Made by a program: the position numbers and the translations under genes. From Corylus avellana (taxonomy: Eukaryota; Streptophyta; Magnoliopsida; Fagales; Betulaceae), in the NCBI RefSeq assembly GCF_901000735.1, contig NC_081548.1, positions 11,993,932 to 12,057,931 of the forward strand: a stretch of 64,000 nt of DNA. Reading direction: 5' to 3'. The notes beneath the pieces were generated by a model that did not search any database, had not been told where the DNA came from, and worked only from the letters and a program-made list of their open reading frames with translations. This document shows positions 20,237 to 32,559 of this stretch, piece after piece (position 1 is the first letter of the stretch; each line of letters begins with the position of its first letter).

Positions 20237-23200
20237 GAACGATAACGTTTTCTGAAAGTTTACAAGAGCCCCGATCCCAGCCGGAACAATTCGAATTTCT
20301 TCGTGGCACCCGCCGACATGATCACCTCGAAGCACTGAGCAAGCTTGTAAAATTTTGGGCAAACTAGATGGGGTTGTATTGTATCAACTAGGACCGAAGC
20401 CCTAGGCCGAACCAAATGGTCAGATGCGAAGCAAAATTGTTTGGCCCAAAAATTTACGAGCTTGTGCAGAACTTCGAGGCAATCTTGTTGGCGAGTGGCA
20501 CGAAGTGACTCGACTTTGTTTCCCCATCTTCAATAACGAACGATAACTTTTTTTGAAAGTTTACAAGAGCCTTGATCTCACCGGAACAACACGAATTTCT
20601 TCGTGCCACCCGCTGACATGATTGCCTCGAAGAACTGAACACGCTCGTAAAATTTTGAGCAAATCGGATGAGGTTGTACTTTCACAAGTAGGACCGAAGC
20701 CCTAGGCCGAACGAAATGGTTAGATGCGAAGCGAAATTGTTTGGCCCAAAAATTTACGAGCTTGTGCAGAACTTCGAGGCAATCATGTCGGCGAGTGGCA
20801 CGAAGTGATTTGAGTTTGTTTGCCCCCCCATCTTCATTAACGAATGATAACTTTTTTTGAAAGTTTACAAGAGCGCCGATCTCGGCCAGATCGATTCGAA
20901 TTTCTTCGAGCCAGCCACTAACATGATCGCCTCAAAGCACTGAGTAAGCTCATAAAATTTCTGGCAAACTGGATGGGGTTGTACTGTAACAACTAGGACC
21001 GAAGCCCTAGGCCGAATCAAATGGTCAGATGCGAAGCGAAATTATTTGGCCCGAAAATTTACGAGCTTGTGCAGAACTTCGAGGCAATCATGTCGGCGGG
21101 TGCCACGAAGTCATTATAGTTTGTTTGGGCCCCCATTTTCATTATAGAACTATTATTTTTTTTAAAGTTTACAAGAGTTTCGATCCTCGTCGGAATGTCT
21201 CGAATTTCTTCGTGCCACCCGCCGACATGATCGCCTCGAAGCACTAAACAAGCTTGTAAAATTTCAGGCAAAGTGGATGAGGTTGTACTTTAACAACTAG
21301 GACTGAACCCCTAGGGCCAAAAAAATGGTCAGATGCGAAGCGAAATTGTTTAGCCCGAAAATTTACGTGCTTGTGCAGAACATCGAGGCAATCATATCGG
21401 CGAGTGGCACGAAGTGATTCGAGTTTATTTGCCCCCACATCTTCACTAACGAACGATAACTTTTTCTGAAAATTTACAAGAGCCCCGATCCCACCAGAAT
21501 GACTCGAATTTCTTCGTGCCACCCGCCGACCTGATCGCCTCGAAGAACTAAACATGCTCGTAAAATTTTGGACAAATTAGACGAGATTATAGTTTTACAA
21601 GTAGGATCGAAGCCTTAGGCCGAACAAAATGGTCTGATGCGAAACGAAATTGTTTGGTCCAAAAATTTACGAGCTTGTGCAGAAAGTCGGGGCAATCATG
21701 TTGGCGAGTGGCACGAAGTGATTCGAGTTTTTTTCCCGCCCATCTTCATTAACGAACGATAACATTTTCTAAAAGTTTACAAGAGCCCCGATCCCAGCCG
21801 GAACGATTCGAATTTCTTTATGGCACCCGCCGACATGATCACCTCGAAGTACTGAGCAAGCTTGTAAAATTTTGGGCAAACTGGATGGGGTTGTATTGTA
21901 TCAATTAGGACTGAAGCCCTAGGCCGAACCAAATGGTCAGATGCGAAGCAAAATTGTTTGGCCCAAAAATTTACGAACTTGTGCAGAACTTCGAGGCAAT
22001 CTTGTCGGCGAGTGGCACAAAGTGACTCGAGTTTGTTTGCCCCCCCATCTTCAATAACGAACGATAACTTTTTTTGAAAGTTTACAAGAGCCCTGATCTC
22101 GCCGAAACAACTCGAATTTCTTCGTGCCACCCGCTGACATGATTGCCTCGAAGAACTGAACAAGCTCGTAAAATTTTGGGCAAATCGAATGAGGTTGTAC
22201 TTTTGCAAGTAGGACCGAAGCCCTAGGCCGAATGAAATGGTTAGATGCGAAGTGAAATTGTTTGGCCCAAAAATTTACGAGCTTGTGCAGAACTTCTAGG
22301 CAATCATGTCGGCGAGTGGCACGAAGTGATTTGAGTTTGTTTGCCCCCCCATCTTCACTAACGAATGATAACTTTTTTTGAAAGTTTATAAGAGCGCCGA
22401 TCCCGGCCAGATCGATTCGAATTTCTTCGAGCCAACCACTGACATGATCGTCTCGAAGCACTGAGTAAGCTCGTAAAATTTCTGGCAAACTGGATGGGGT
22501 TGTACTGTAACAACTAGGACCGAAGCCCTAGGCCGAACCAAATGGTCAGATGTGAAGCGAAATTGTTTGGCCCAAAAATTTACGAACTTGTGCAAAACTT
22601 CGAGGCAATCATGTCGGTGGGTGCCACAAAGTTATTATAGTTTGTTTGGCCCCCCATTTTCACTATAGAACTATAACTTTTTTTGAAAGTTTACAAGAGT
22701 TCCGATCCTCGCCGGAATGACTCAAATTTCTTCGTGCCACCCGCCGACATGATCGCCTCGAAGCACTAAACAAGCTTGTAAAATTTCGGGCAAAGTGGAT
22801 GAGGTTGTACTTTAACAACTAGGACCGAACCCCTAGGCAAAAAAAAATGGTCAGATGCGAAGCGAAATTGTTTAGCCTGAAAATTTACATGCTTGTGCAG
22901 AACATCGAGGCAATCATGTTGGCGAGTGGCACGAAGTGATTCGAGTTTGTTTGCCCCCACGTCTTCACTAACGAACGATACTTTTTCTGAAAATTTACAA
23001 GAGCCCCGATCCCCCTAGAATTACTCGAATTTCTTCGTGCCACCTGCCGACCGAATTGCCTCGAAGAACTAAACATGCTCGTAAAATTTTGGACAAATTG
23101 GACGAGATTGTACTTTCACAAGTAGGATCGAAGCCCTAGGCCGAACAAAATGGTCTGATGCGAAGGGAAATTGTTTGGTCCAAAAATTTACGAGCTTGTG

Positions 23201-23278
23201 CAGAAAGTCGAGGCAATCATGTTGGAGAGTGGCACGAAGTGATTCGAGTTTTTTTCCCGCCCATCTTCACTAACGAAT
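20237..23278. repeat. Five-monomer higher-order repeat, two copies of ~1521 bp
   Basis: Within the satellite, monomers 12-16 and 17-21 match each other more closely than their neighbours. Landmarks are offset by 1521, 1521, 1521, 1522 and 1521 bp. Shared private variants include GTTGTATTGTATCA (20376 and 21893), GCCAGATCGATTCGAATTTC (about 20885 and 22406), a CCCCATTTTCA.TATAGAACT spacer (21131 and 22652), AACCCCTAGG with an A run (21306 and 22828) and AGAAAGTCG.GGCAATCATG (21680 and 23203). This is the hallmark of block-wise duplication rather than single-monomer turnover. Confidence 0.85.
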
Positions 23279-23882
23279 GATAACTTTTTTTTAAAGTTTA
23301 CGGGAGGCCCGATCTCGTCGGAACGACTCGAATTTCCTCGTGCCACCCGCCGACATGATCACCTCGAAGAACTGAACACGCTCATAAAATTTCAGACAAG
23401 TCAAACGAGGTTGTACTTTCACAAGTAGGACAGAAGCCCTAGGCCGAACCAAATGGTCAAATGCGAAACGAAATTGTTTAGCCTGAAAATTTAGGAGCTT
23501 GTGCAGAACATCGAGGCAATCATGTTGGCGAGTGGCACGAAGTGATTCGAGTTTGTTTACCCCCGAATCTTCACTAACGAACGATAACTTTTTATGAAAG
23601 TTTACAAGAGCCCGGATCCCGCCGGAACGACTAGAATTTCTTCGTGCCACCCGCCGACATGATCCCCTCGAAGAATTGAACACGCTTGTAAAATTTTGCG
23701 CAAAACGGATGAGGTTGTACTTTCACAAGTAGGACCGAAGCCCTAGGCCGTACGAAATGGTCAGATGCGAAGCGAAATTGTTTGGCCCGAAAATTTACAA
23801 GCTTGTGCAGAAGTTCGAGGCAATCATGTCGGCGAATAGCACGAAGTGATTCAAGTTTGTTTGCCTCCCCATCTTCACTAAC

Positions 23883-26019
23883 GAACGATAACTTTTTCTG
23901 AAAGTTTACAAGAGCCCCGATCCCAGCAAAAAGGTTTCGAATTTCTTCGTGGCACCCGCCGACATGATCGCCCCGAAGCACTAAATAAGCTCGTAAAATT
24001 TCGTGCAATTTGGATGGGGTTATACTGTAACAACTAGGAGCGAAGCCCTAGGCCGAACCAAGTGGTCAGATGCGAAGCGAAATTGTTTGGCCTGAAAATT
24101 TACGAGCTTGTGCAGAACTTGAAGGCAATCTTGTCGGCGCGTGCGACAAAGTCATTCGAGTTCATTTGCTCCCCCATTTTTACTAACGAACGATAACTTT
24201 TTCTGAAAGTTTACAAGAGCTCCGATCCCAACCGGAATGACACGAATTTCTTCGTGCCACCCGCCGACATTATCGCCTCGAAGTACTAAACAAGCTCGTA
24301 AAATTTCGGGCAAATTGGTTGAGGTTGTACTTTAAAAACTAAGACCAAACCCTAGGCCGAAAAAAATGGTCAGATGCGAAGTAAAATTGTTTAGCCCGAA
24401 AATTTACAAGCTTGTGCAGAACATTGACGCAATCATGTCGGCGAGTGGCACAAAGTGATTCGAGTTTGTTTGCCCCCCCATCTTCACTAACGAACGATAA
24501 CTTTTTAAAAAAGTTTACAAGAGCCCCGATCCCGCCGGAACAACTCAAATTTCTTCGTGCCATCCACTAACATGATTGCCTCGAAGAACTAAACACGCTT
24601 AAAAAATTTTAGGCAAATCGGATGAGGTTGTACTTTCACAAGTTGGACCGAAGCCCTAGGCCGAACGAAATGGTTAGATGCGAAGTGAAATTGTTTGGCC
24701 TGAAAATTTACGAGCTTGTGCATAATTTCGAGGCAATCATGTCGGCGAGTGGCACGAAGTGATTCAAGTTTGTTTGCCCCCCCCCCATCTTCACTAACGA
24801 ACGATAACTTTTTCAGAAAGTTTACAAGAGCCCCGATCCCAGCCAAAACGTTTCAAATTTCTTCGCGGCACCCGCCGACATGATCGCCCCGAAGCACTGA
24901 GCAAGCTCGCAAAATTTTGGGCAATTTGGATGGGGTTGTACTGTAACAACTAGGAGCGAAGCCCTAGGCCGAACCAAGTGGTCAGATGCGAAGCGAAATT
25001 GTTTGTCCTGAAAATTTACGAGCTTGTGTAGAACTTCAAGGCAATCTTGTCGGCGGGTGCCACAAAGTCATTCGAGTTCGTTTGCTCCCCCATTTTCACT
25101 AACGAACGATAACTTTTTCTGAAATTTTAGAAGAGCCCCGATCCCGATCGGAATGACACGAATTTCTTCGTGCCACCCGCCGACATTATCGCCTTGAATC
25201 ATTGAACAAGCTCGTAAAAGTTTGGGCAAATTGGATGAGGTTGTACTTTAACAACTAAGACCAAAGCCCTAAGCCGAAAAAAATGGTCAGATGTGAAGTG
25301 AAATTGTTTAGCCCGAAAATCTATGAGCTTGAGCAGAACATCGACGCAATCATGTCGGCGAGTGGCACAAAGTGATTCGAGTTTGTTTGCCCCTCCATCT
25401 TCACTAACGAACAATAACTTTTTCTGAAAGTTTACAAGAGCCCTGATCCTAGCCAAAACGTTTCGAATTTCTTCGTGGCACTCGCCAATATGATCGCCCC
25501 GAAGCACTAAGCAAGCTCGTAAAATTTTGGGCAATTTGGATGGGGTTGTACTGTAACAACTAGGAGCGAAGCCCTAGGCCGAATCAAGTGGTCAGATGCG
25601 AAGCAAAATTGTTTGGCCTGAAAATTTACGAGCTTGTGCAGAACTTCAAGTCAATCTTGTCGGCGGGTGCCACGAAGTCATTCGAGTTCGTTTGCTCCCC
25701 CATTTTCACTAACGAATGATAACTTTTTTTGAAAGTTTACAAGAGCCCCGATCCCGACCGTAATGACACGAATTTCTTCATGCCACTTGCCGACATTATC
25801 GCCTCGAAGCACTGAACAAGCTCGTCAAATTTTGGGCAAATTGGATGAGGTTGTACTTTAACAACTAAGACCAAAGCCCTAGACCGAAAAAAATGGTCAG
25901 ATGCGAAGTGAAATTGTTTAGCCCAAAAATCTACGAGCTTGTGCAGAACATCGACGCAATCATATCGGCAAGTGGCACGAAGTGATTCGAGTTTGTTTGC
26001 CCCCCCATCTTCACTAACG
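23883..26019. repeat. Second higher-order domain (3-mer and 2-mer blocks) within the satellite
   Basis: The monomer types GGGGTT.TACTGTAACAACTAGGAGCG (after 23883, 24799 and 25409) and GACACGAATTTCTTC.TGCCAC with GACATTATCGCC (after 24188, 25104 and 25714) recur in the same order. Offsets are about 916 bp (three monomers) and about 610 bp (two monomers). This shows recent local amplification in blocks of two and three. Confidence 0.7.
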
Positions 26020-27236
26020 AACGATAACTTTTTCTAAAAGTTTACAAGAGCCCCGATCCCACCGGAACAACTCGAATTTCTTCGTGCCATCCGTCGACAT
26101 GATTGCCTCGAAGAACTAAACACGCTCGAAAAATTTCAGGCAAATCGGACGAGGTTGTACTTTCACAAGTTGGACCGAAGCCCTAGGCCGAATGAAATGG
26201 TTAGATGCAAAGCAAAATTGTTTGGCCCAAAAATTTACGAGCTTGTGCAGAATTTCAAGGCAATCATGTCGGCGAGTGGTACGAAGTGATTCGAGTTTGT
26301 TTGCGCCCCCATCTTGACTAACGAACGATAACTTTTTCTGAAAGTTTACAAGAGCGCCGATCCCGGCTGGATCGATTTGAATTTCTTTGTGCTAGCCACC
26401 GACATGATCGCCTCGAAGCACTGAGCATGCTCGTAAAATTTCTGGCAAACTGGATGGGGTTGTACTATAACAACTAGGACCGAAGCCCTAGGCCGAACCA
26501 AATGGTCAGATGCATAGTGAAATTGTTTAGCCCAAAAATTCACGAGCTTGTGCAGAACTTTAAGGCAATCATGTCGGCAGGTGCCACGAAGTCATTAGAG
26601 TTTGTTTGGCCCCCCATTTTCACTAAAGAATGATAACTTTTTCTTAAAGTTTATAAGAGCCCCGACCTCGGCCGGAACGACTTGAATTTCTTCGTGCCAC
26701 CCGCCGACATGATTGCCTCGAAGCACTGAACAAGTTTTGTAAAATTTTGGGCAAATTGGATGAGGTTGTACTTTAACAACTAGGACCGAAGGCCTAGGCC
26801 GAATAAAATGGTTAGATGCGAAACAAAATTGTTTGGCCTAAAAATTTAAGAGTTTGTGCAGAACTTTGAGCAATCATGTCGGCGGGTGGCACGAAGTCAA
26901 TCGAGTTTGTTTGCCCCCCCATCTTCTCTAAGGAATGATAACTTTTTCATAAAGTTTATAAGAGCCCCGATCCTGCCAGAACGACTCGAATTTCTTCATG
27001 CCACCCGCCTACATGATCGCCTCGAAGGACTTTAAACGCTCGTAAAATTTTGGGCAAATTGGATGAGGTTGTACTTTAACAACTCAGACCGAAGCCCTAA
27101 GCTGAACAAAATGGTCAGATGCGAAGCGAAATTGTTTGGCTTGAAAATTTACGAACTTGTGCAGAACTTCGAGGCAATCATGTCTGTGGGAGCCACGAAG
27201 TCATTCAAGTTTGTTTGCCCCCCCATTTTCACTAAC

Positions 27237-30200
27237 GAACGATAACTTTTTCTGAAAGTTTACAAGAGCCCCGATCTCGGCTGGAACGACTCGAATTTCT
27301 TTGTGCCACCCGCTGAGATGATTGCCTCGAAGAACTGAATACGCTCGTAAAATTTTGGGCAAAACGGATGAGATTGTACTTTCACCACAAGGACCGAAGC
27401 CCTAGGCCGAACAAAATGGTCAGATGCGAAGCAAAATTGTTTGGCCCGAAAATTTCCGAGCTTGTGCTAAACTTCGAGGCAATCATGTTGGCGGGTGTCA
27501 CGAAGTGATTCGAGTTCGTTTGCCCCTCCAATCTTCACTAACGAACGATAACTTTTTCTGAAAGTTTACAAGAGCCCCGATCCAAGCCGGAAAGACTCAA
27601 ATTTCTTAGTGCCACCCGCCGACATGATCGCCTCGAAGCACTGAACACGCTCGTAAAATTTTGGGCAAATCGAATGAGATTGTACTTTCACAACTAGGAC
27701 TGAAGCCCTAAGCCGAACAAAATGGTCAGATGCAAAGCGAACTTGTTTGGCCCGAAAATTTATGAGCTTTGGCAAAACTTCGAGGCAGTCATGTCGGCGG
27801 GAGCCACGAAGTCATTCGAGTTCGTTTGCCCCCCTCATTTTCACTAACAAACGATAACTTTTTCTGAAAGTTTACAAGAGCCCCGATCCCGGCCGGAATG
27901 GCTAGAATTTCTTCGTGCCACCCGCCGCCATGATCGCCTTGAAGCACTAAACAAGCTCGTAAAATTTCGTGCAAATCGGATGAGGTTGTACTTTCATAAC
28001 TAGGACTGAAGCCCTAGGTCGAACAAAATGGTCAGATACGAAGCGAAATTGTTTGGCTTGAAAATTTACGAGCTTGGGCAAAACTTCGAGGTAATCATGT
28101 CGGCGGGAGCCACGAAGTCATTCGAGTTCGTTTGCCCCCCTCATTTTCACTAACAAACGATAATTTTTTCTGAAAGTTTACAAGAGCCCCAATCCCGGTC
28201 GGAACGACTAGAATTTCTTCGTGCCACCCGCCGACATGATAGCCTCGATGCACTGAACAAGTTTGTAAAATTTCGGGCTAATTTGATGAGGTTGTTTTTT
28301 AACAACTAGGACTGAAGGCCTAGGCCAAACAAAATGGTCAGATGCGAAGCAAAATTGTTTGGCACGAAAATTTACGAGCTTGTGCTGAACTTCGAGGCAA
28401 TCATGTCGGCGGGTGTCATAAAGTGATTCGAGTTCGTTTGCCCCCCCAATCTTTACTAACGAACGATAACTTTTTCTGAAAGTTTACAAGAGCCCCGATC
28501 CCAGCCGGAAAGACTCAAATTTCTTCGTGCCACCTGCCGACATGATCGCCTCAGAGCACTGAACAGGCTTGTCAAATTTCAGGTAAATCAAACAAGGTTG
28601 TACTTTCACAACTAGGACCGAAGCCTTACGCCGAATAAAATGGTCAGATGCGAAGCGAAATTGTTTGGCCTAAAAATTTACGAGCTTATGCAGAACTTCG
28701 AGGCAATCATGTCGGTGGGAGCCACAAAGTCATTCAAGTTCGTTGGCCCCCAATTTTCACTAACGAACGATAACTTTTTCTGAAAGTTTACAAGAGCCCT
28801 TATCTCGGCCGGAACGACTGGAATTTCTTAGTGCCACCCGCCGACATGATCACCTCGAAGAATTGAACACGCTCGTAAAATTTTGGGCAAATCGGATGAG
28901 GTTGTACTTTCACCACTAGGATCGAAGCCCTAGGCCAAACAAAATGATCAGATGCGAAGCGAAATTGTTTGGCCCAAAAATTTATGAGCTTGTGCTGAAC
29001 TTTGAGGCAATCATGTCGGCGGGTGTCACGAAGTGATTCGAGTTCATTTGCCCCCCCAATCTTCACTAACGAATGATAACTTTTTCTGAAAGTTTACAAG
29101 AGCCCCGATCCCAGCCGGAAAGACTCAAATTTCTTCGTGCCACCCTTCAACATGATCGCCTCGAAGCACTAAACACGCTTGTAAAATTTTGGGCAAATCG
29201 AACGTGGTTGTACTTTCACAACTAAGACTAAAGCCCTAGGCCGAACAAAATGGTCAGATGCAAAGCGAAATTGTTTGGATAGAAAATATACGAGCTTGTG
29301 CAGAACTTCGAGGCAATCATGTCGGCGAGAGCCACGAAGTCATTCGAGTTCGTTTGCCACCCCATTTTCACTAACGAACGATAACTTTTTCTGAAAGTTT
29401 ACAAGAGCCCTGATCTCGACCGGAACGACTCGAATTTCTTCATGCCACCCGCCGACATGATCGCCTCGAAGAACTGAACAAGTTTGTAATATTTCGGGCT
29501 AATTTGATGAGGTTGTTCTTTAACAACTAGGACCGAAGCCCTAGGCGGAACAAAATGGTCAGATGCGAAGCGAAATTGTTTGGCACGAAAATTTACGAGC
29601 TTGTGCTGAACTTCGAGGCAATCATGTCGGCGGGTGTCACGAAGTGATTCGAGTTCGTTTGCCCCCCCCAATCTTCACTAACGAAAGATAACATTTTCTG
29701 AAAGTTTACAAGAGCCCCTATCCGAGCCGGAAAGACTCAAATTTCTTTGTGCCACCCGCCGACATGATTGCCTCGAAGCACTGAACACGCTCGTAAAATT
29801 TTGGGTAAATCGAACGAGGTTGTACTTTCGTAACTAGGACCAAAGCCCTAGGCCGAACAAAATAGTCAGATGCGAAGCAAAATTGTTTGGCCTGAAAATT
29901 TACGAGCTTGTGCAGAACTTCGAGGCAATCATGTCGGCGAGTGGCACGAAGTGATTCGAGTTCGTTTGCCTCCCCCATCTTCACTAACAAATGATAACTT
30001 TTTCTAAAAGTTTAGAAGAGCCCCGATCCTGTTGGAACGACTCGAATTTCTTTGTGCCACCTGCCGACATGATCGCCTTGAAGGACTTAAAACGCTTATA
30101 AAATTTTGGGCAAATTGGATGAGGTTGTACTTTAGCAACTCGGACCGAAACCCTAGGCTGAACAAAATGGTGAGATGCGAAGCAAAATTGTTTGGCCTAA

Positions 30201-30599
30201 AAATTTACGAGCTTGTGCAGAACTTCGAGGCAATCATGTCAGCGGGAGCCACAAAGTCATTCAAGTTCGTTTGCCCCCCCATTTTCACTAACGAACGATA
30301 ACTTTTTCTGAAAGTTTACAAGGGCCCTGATCTCGGCCGGAACGACTCGAATTTCTTCGTGCTATCTGCCGACATGATCGCCTCGAAGCACTGAACAAGT
30401 TCGTAAAATTTTGGGCTAATTGGATGAGGTTGTTCTTTAACAACTAGGACTGAAGCCCTAGGCCGAACAAAATGGTCAGATGCGAAGCGAAATTATTTGG
30501 CTAAAAAATTTACGAGTTTGTGCAGAATTTCGAGGCAATCATGTCGACGGGTGCCACGAAGCAATTCGAGTTCGTTTGGCACCCCAATCTTCACTAACG
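27237..30599. repeat. Satellite domain with alternating dimeric organisation
   Basis: From 27237 rightwards two monomer types tend to alternate. One has GAAGTCATTC.AGTTCGTTTG with ...CATTTTCACTAAC. The other has GAAGTGATTCGAGTTCGTTTG with CCAATCTTCACTAAC. Monomer length here is slightly longer, often 306 bp. The alternation is imperfect: two of the first type sit side by side near 27849-28155. Confidence 0.6.
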
Positions 30600-30714
30600 A
30601 ACGATAACATTTTCTGAAAGTTTACAAGAGCCCCGATCCCGGCCGAAACGACTAGAATTTCTTCGTGCCACCTGCCAACATGATCACCTCGAAGCACTGA
30701 ACACACTCGTAAAT

Positions 30715-30875
30715 AGGGGTGTCAATGCGGGCGGTTTTTAACCGCCCGCTAACCGCTATAACCGCTTAACCGTATTAACCGCTAACCGCCTAACCGCTAT
30801 AACTGTCTAGCGGTTAGCGGTTATTGAGTTTACTAACCGTAACCGCTAACCGCCTTTTTATATAATATATTTTTA
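30715..30875. mobile_element. hAT-like transposon end with subterminal AACCGC repeats
   Basis: The satellite ends inside a monomer and is followed by TAGGGGTGTCAATGCGGGCG. AGGGGTGTCAA is a recognisable hAT terminal motif in plants. The next 140 bp contain about a dozen copies of AACCGC or its complement GCGGTT, like the subterminal transposase-binding repeats of Ac/Ds-type elements. A matching right end (TTGACACCCCT) was not found up to 33143, so the element is partial or its other end has decayed. Confidence 0.55.
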
Positions 30876-31241
30876 TAGTTTAATTATAAAAATATTTATA
30901 CATATAACATAATCACTTGATCATTAAATCACAATTTTTTTTAAAAAATAATTAAATCACAACTTGATTATTAATATATTATCACTATAATTTATATGAT
31001 TATATCATATATTCACTTGATCCTTAAATCACAATTTAAGTATTAATATATTATCACTATAATTTATATGATTATATCACATGATCAATCAATCATTAAA
31101 TCATTTGATTATATAATAACAAATTATACATATATAATATGACATAACTCATAAGTATACCAATTCATATTAATACAACAATTAAATATCTAGAGACTTA
31201 TTTCCAATGTATGTTATAAACTTATAAGTCTATATATGTTA

Positions 31242-31702
31242 GAGCATTTCCAATGGAAGAGCTACATTTTATGTAAAATAGCTTCTTAAAACTCACTTTT
31301 ATCTAGTTTAACTAAGCCATTTTTAAATGTCTTTACATCTGATTAGCTATATTTCTATCTATTCTATTAAAATATTATTAAAAGTAAGAAAAGTTTTGAG
31401 AAAAATAGAACATCTGAGATGACAAATAGGAAAAATTTTGGAAAAAAAAGAACATGCAGAGAAAAAGTAGGAAAGGATTTGGGAAAAAGAGAAAACAGGT
31501 GAGAAAAACAATGAAAAATAAAATAGCTCCCTTGAGAAGTGCTGCTACATTTAGCTTTTTTTTTTTTTTTTTTTTTTTAACTCTTCCAATCAAATATCTA
31601 TTTTATATTATTTTTTTGGCTAATCCAATGTAGGAGATTTTTAAACATTTGAAGAGTTATTTTAGATAAAAGTAACATTTGGCTCTTCCATTGGGAATGC
31701 TC
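31242..31702. mobile_element. PIF/Harbinger (Tourist-like) MITE, 461 bp, TTA target duplication
   Basis: The left end GAGCATTTCCAATGGAAGAG is mirrored by the right end CTCTTCCATTGGGAATGCTC with one mismatch. TTA flanks both sides (31239-31241 and 31703-31705), the signature target duplication of PIF/Harbinger elements. The interior is AT-rich with a T run at 31556-31578 and no transposase. Confidence 0.8.
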
Positions 31703-32009
31703 TTATAAGTCTATATAAGTCTACATATGCATATGAATAATATAAATGTATAATATCAATACTTAAATCATATGAATCAATAACAATTCAAATACTTTAT
31801 TCAAGACTTCAAGTGAATCATATTATTAATGTACAATGATGATATGACCCGTATAATATCAAATTAAGTAATTGACATTGGATTAAACAATGATCAATGT
31901 GTTACTTATAAACACAATTTAAGTATTAATGTATTATCATTATATGTTGTGATAGTTGTCTGAATTCTGAATTTTTTTTATATGTTGTGTTAATTTTTTT
32001 TTATATGTT

Positions 32010-32040
<31 letters not shown>

Positions 32041-32177
32041 GAGTTAACCGGTTATGATTTAATATTTAAGGAAATTTTTTTAAACTACAAGTAAATGTAA
32101 ATTTTGGGTCAAATATTTTTGATTTTTAAATATGGCCTCTTTTATAACAATCATTATAAAAAAAAAAAAAAAAAAAA

Positions 32178-32545
32178 GGCCATTTTTTGACGTAGCAAAC
32201 AATACCTATTTTTTGCCACGTCAGTAAATGTTGACGTGCCAAAACTGGCACGTCAACAAATCTTTTTTTTACGTCCAAAAAGTGGCATATCAACATTTAC
32301 TGATGTGTTGAACACAACACATCGGTATTTACTGACATGTCAATATTTGACACGTTAGTAAATTTTTTATTCAATTTAATTTTAAAATATTTTATTTAAA
32401 TAAATTAATAATTTTATATTTACTGACGTGTCAAAGTTAAACACGTCATTAAATACTAACGTGTCAAAGTGACAGGTTAGAAATTTATTGACGTGTCAGT
32501 TTGACACGTCAATATTTACGGATGTGCCAACATGACACATCAGTA
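32178..32545. repeat. Array of ACGT-core inverted repeats (TGACGTGYCA dyads)
   Basis: About 370 bp contain a dozen ACGTGTC, ACGTGCC or complementary copies, paired head to head, for example TTGACGTGCC...TGGCACGTCAA and TTTACTGACGTGTCA with its inverse. Most are spaced by 8-25 bases. Related single dyads recur at 38400-38440, 45690-45770 and 52605-52670. The region probably belongs to a transposon subterminal domain. The superfamily is not identified. Confidence 0.65.
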
Positions 32546-32559
32546 AATATTATATATAT

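Larger units (their letters stand above)
16915..30714. repeat. Satellite DNA array, 45 monomers of ~305 bp, each with internal dyad symmetry
   Basis: I located the landmark GAACGATAAC (with variants) 45 times from 17191 to 30599. Spacing is 301-307 bp with a mean of 304.7. The array begins inside a degraded monomer at about 16915 and ends abruptly at 30714. A typical monomer contains a left arm starting TTGGCCCGAAAATTTACGAG and a right arm ending CTCGTAAAATTTCGGGCAAA that are inverted copies of each other over about 74 bp. A spacer of about 80 bp carries the landmark, and a second spacer of about 77 bp contains GAAGCCCTAGGCC. No other element interrupts the array. Open frames of 60-145 codons occur on the minus strand, but they are relics of low stop density and change from monomer to monomer. 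No protein domain was recognised. Possible roles such as centromeric or pericentromeric DNA are inference only. Confidence 0.95.

Noticed and set aside
17289..30301. Many open frames of 60-145 codons, mostly minus strand, with similar proteins (S.RR...RRN, FRAKQFRFASDHF)
   Set aside because: They repeat at the 305-bp satellite period, start and stop at different points in each monomer and carry no known domain. They reflect low stop density in the repeat rather than a gene family.
16915..30714. Could the regular array be a CRISPR locus or tandem gene cluster?
   Set aside because: The unit is ~305 bp with no short repeat/unique spacer pattern, and the DNA is a plant nuclear genome. Satellite is the only fit.
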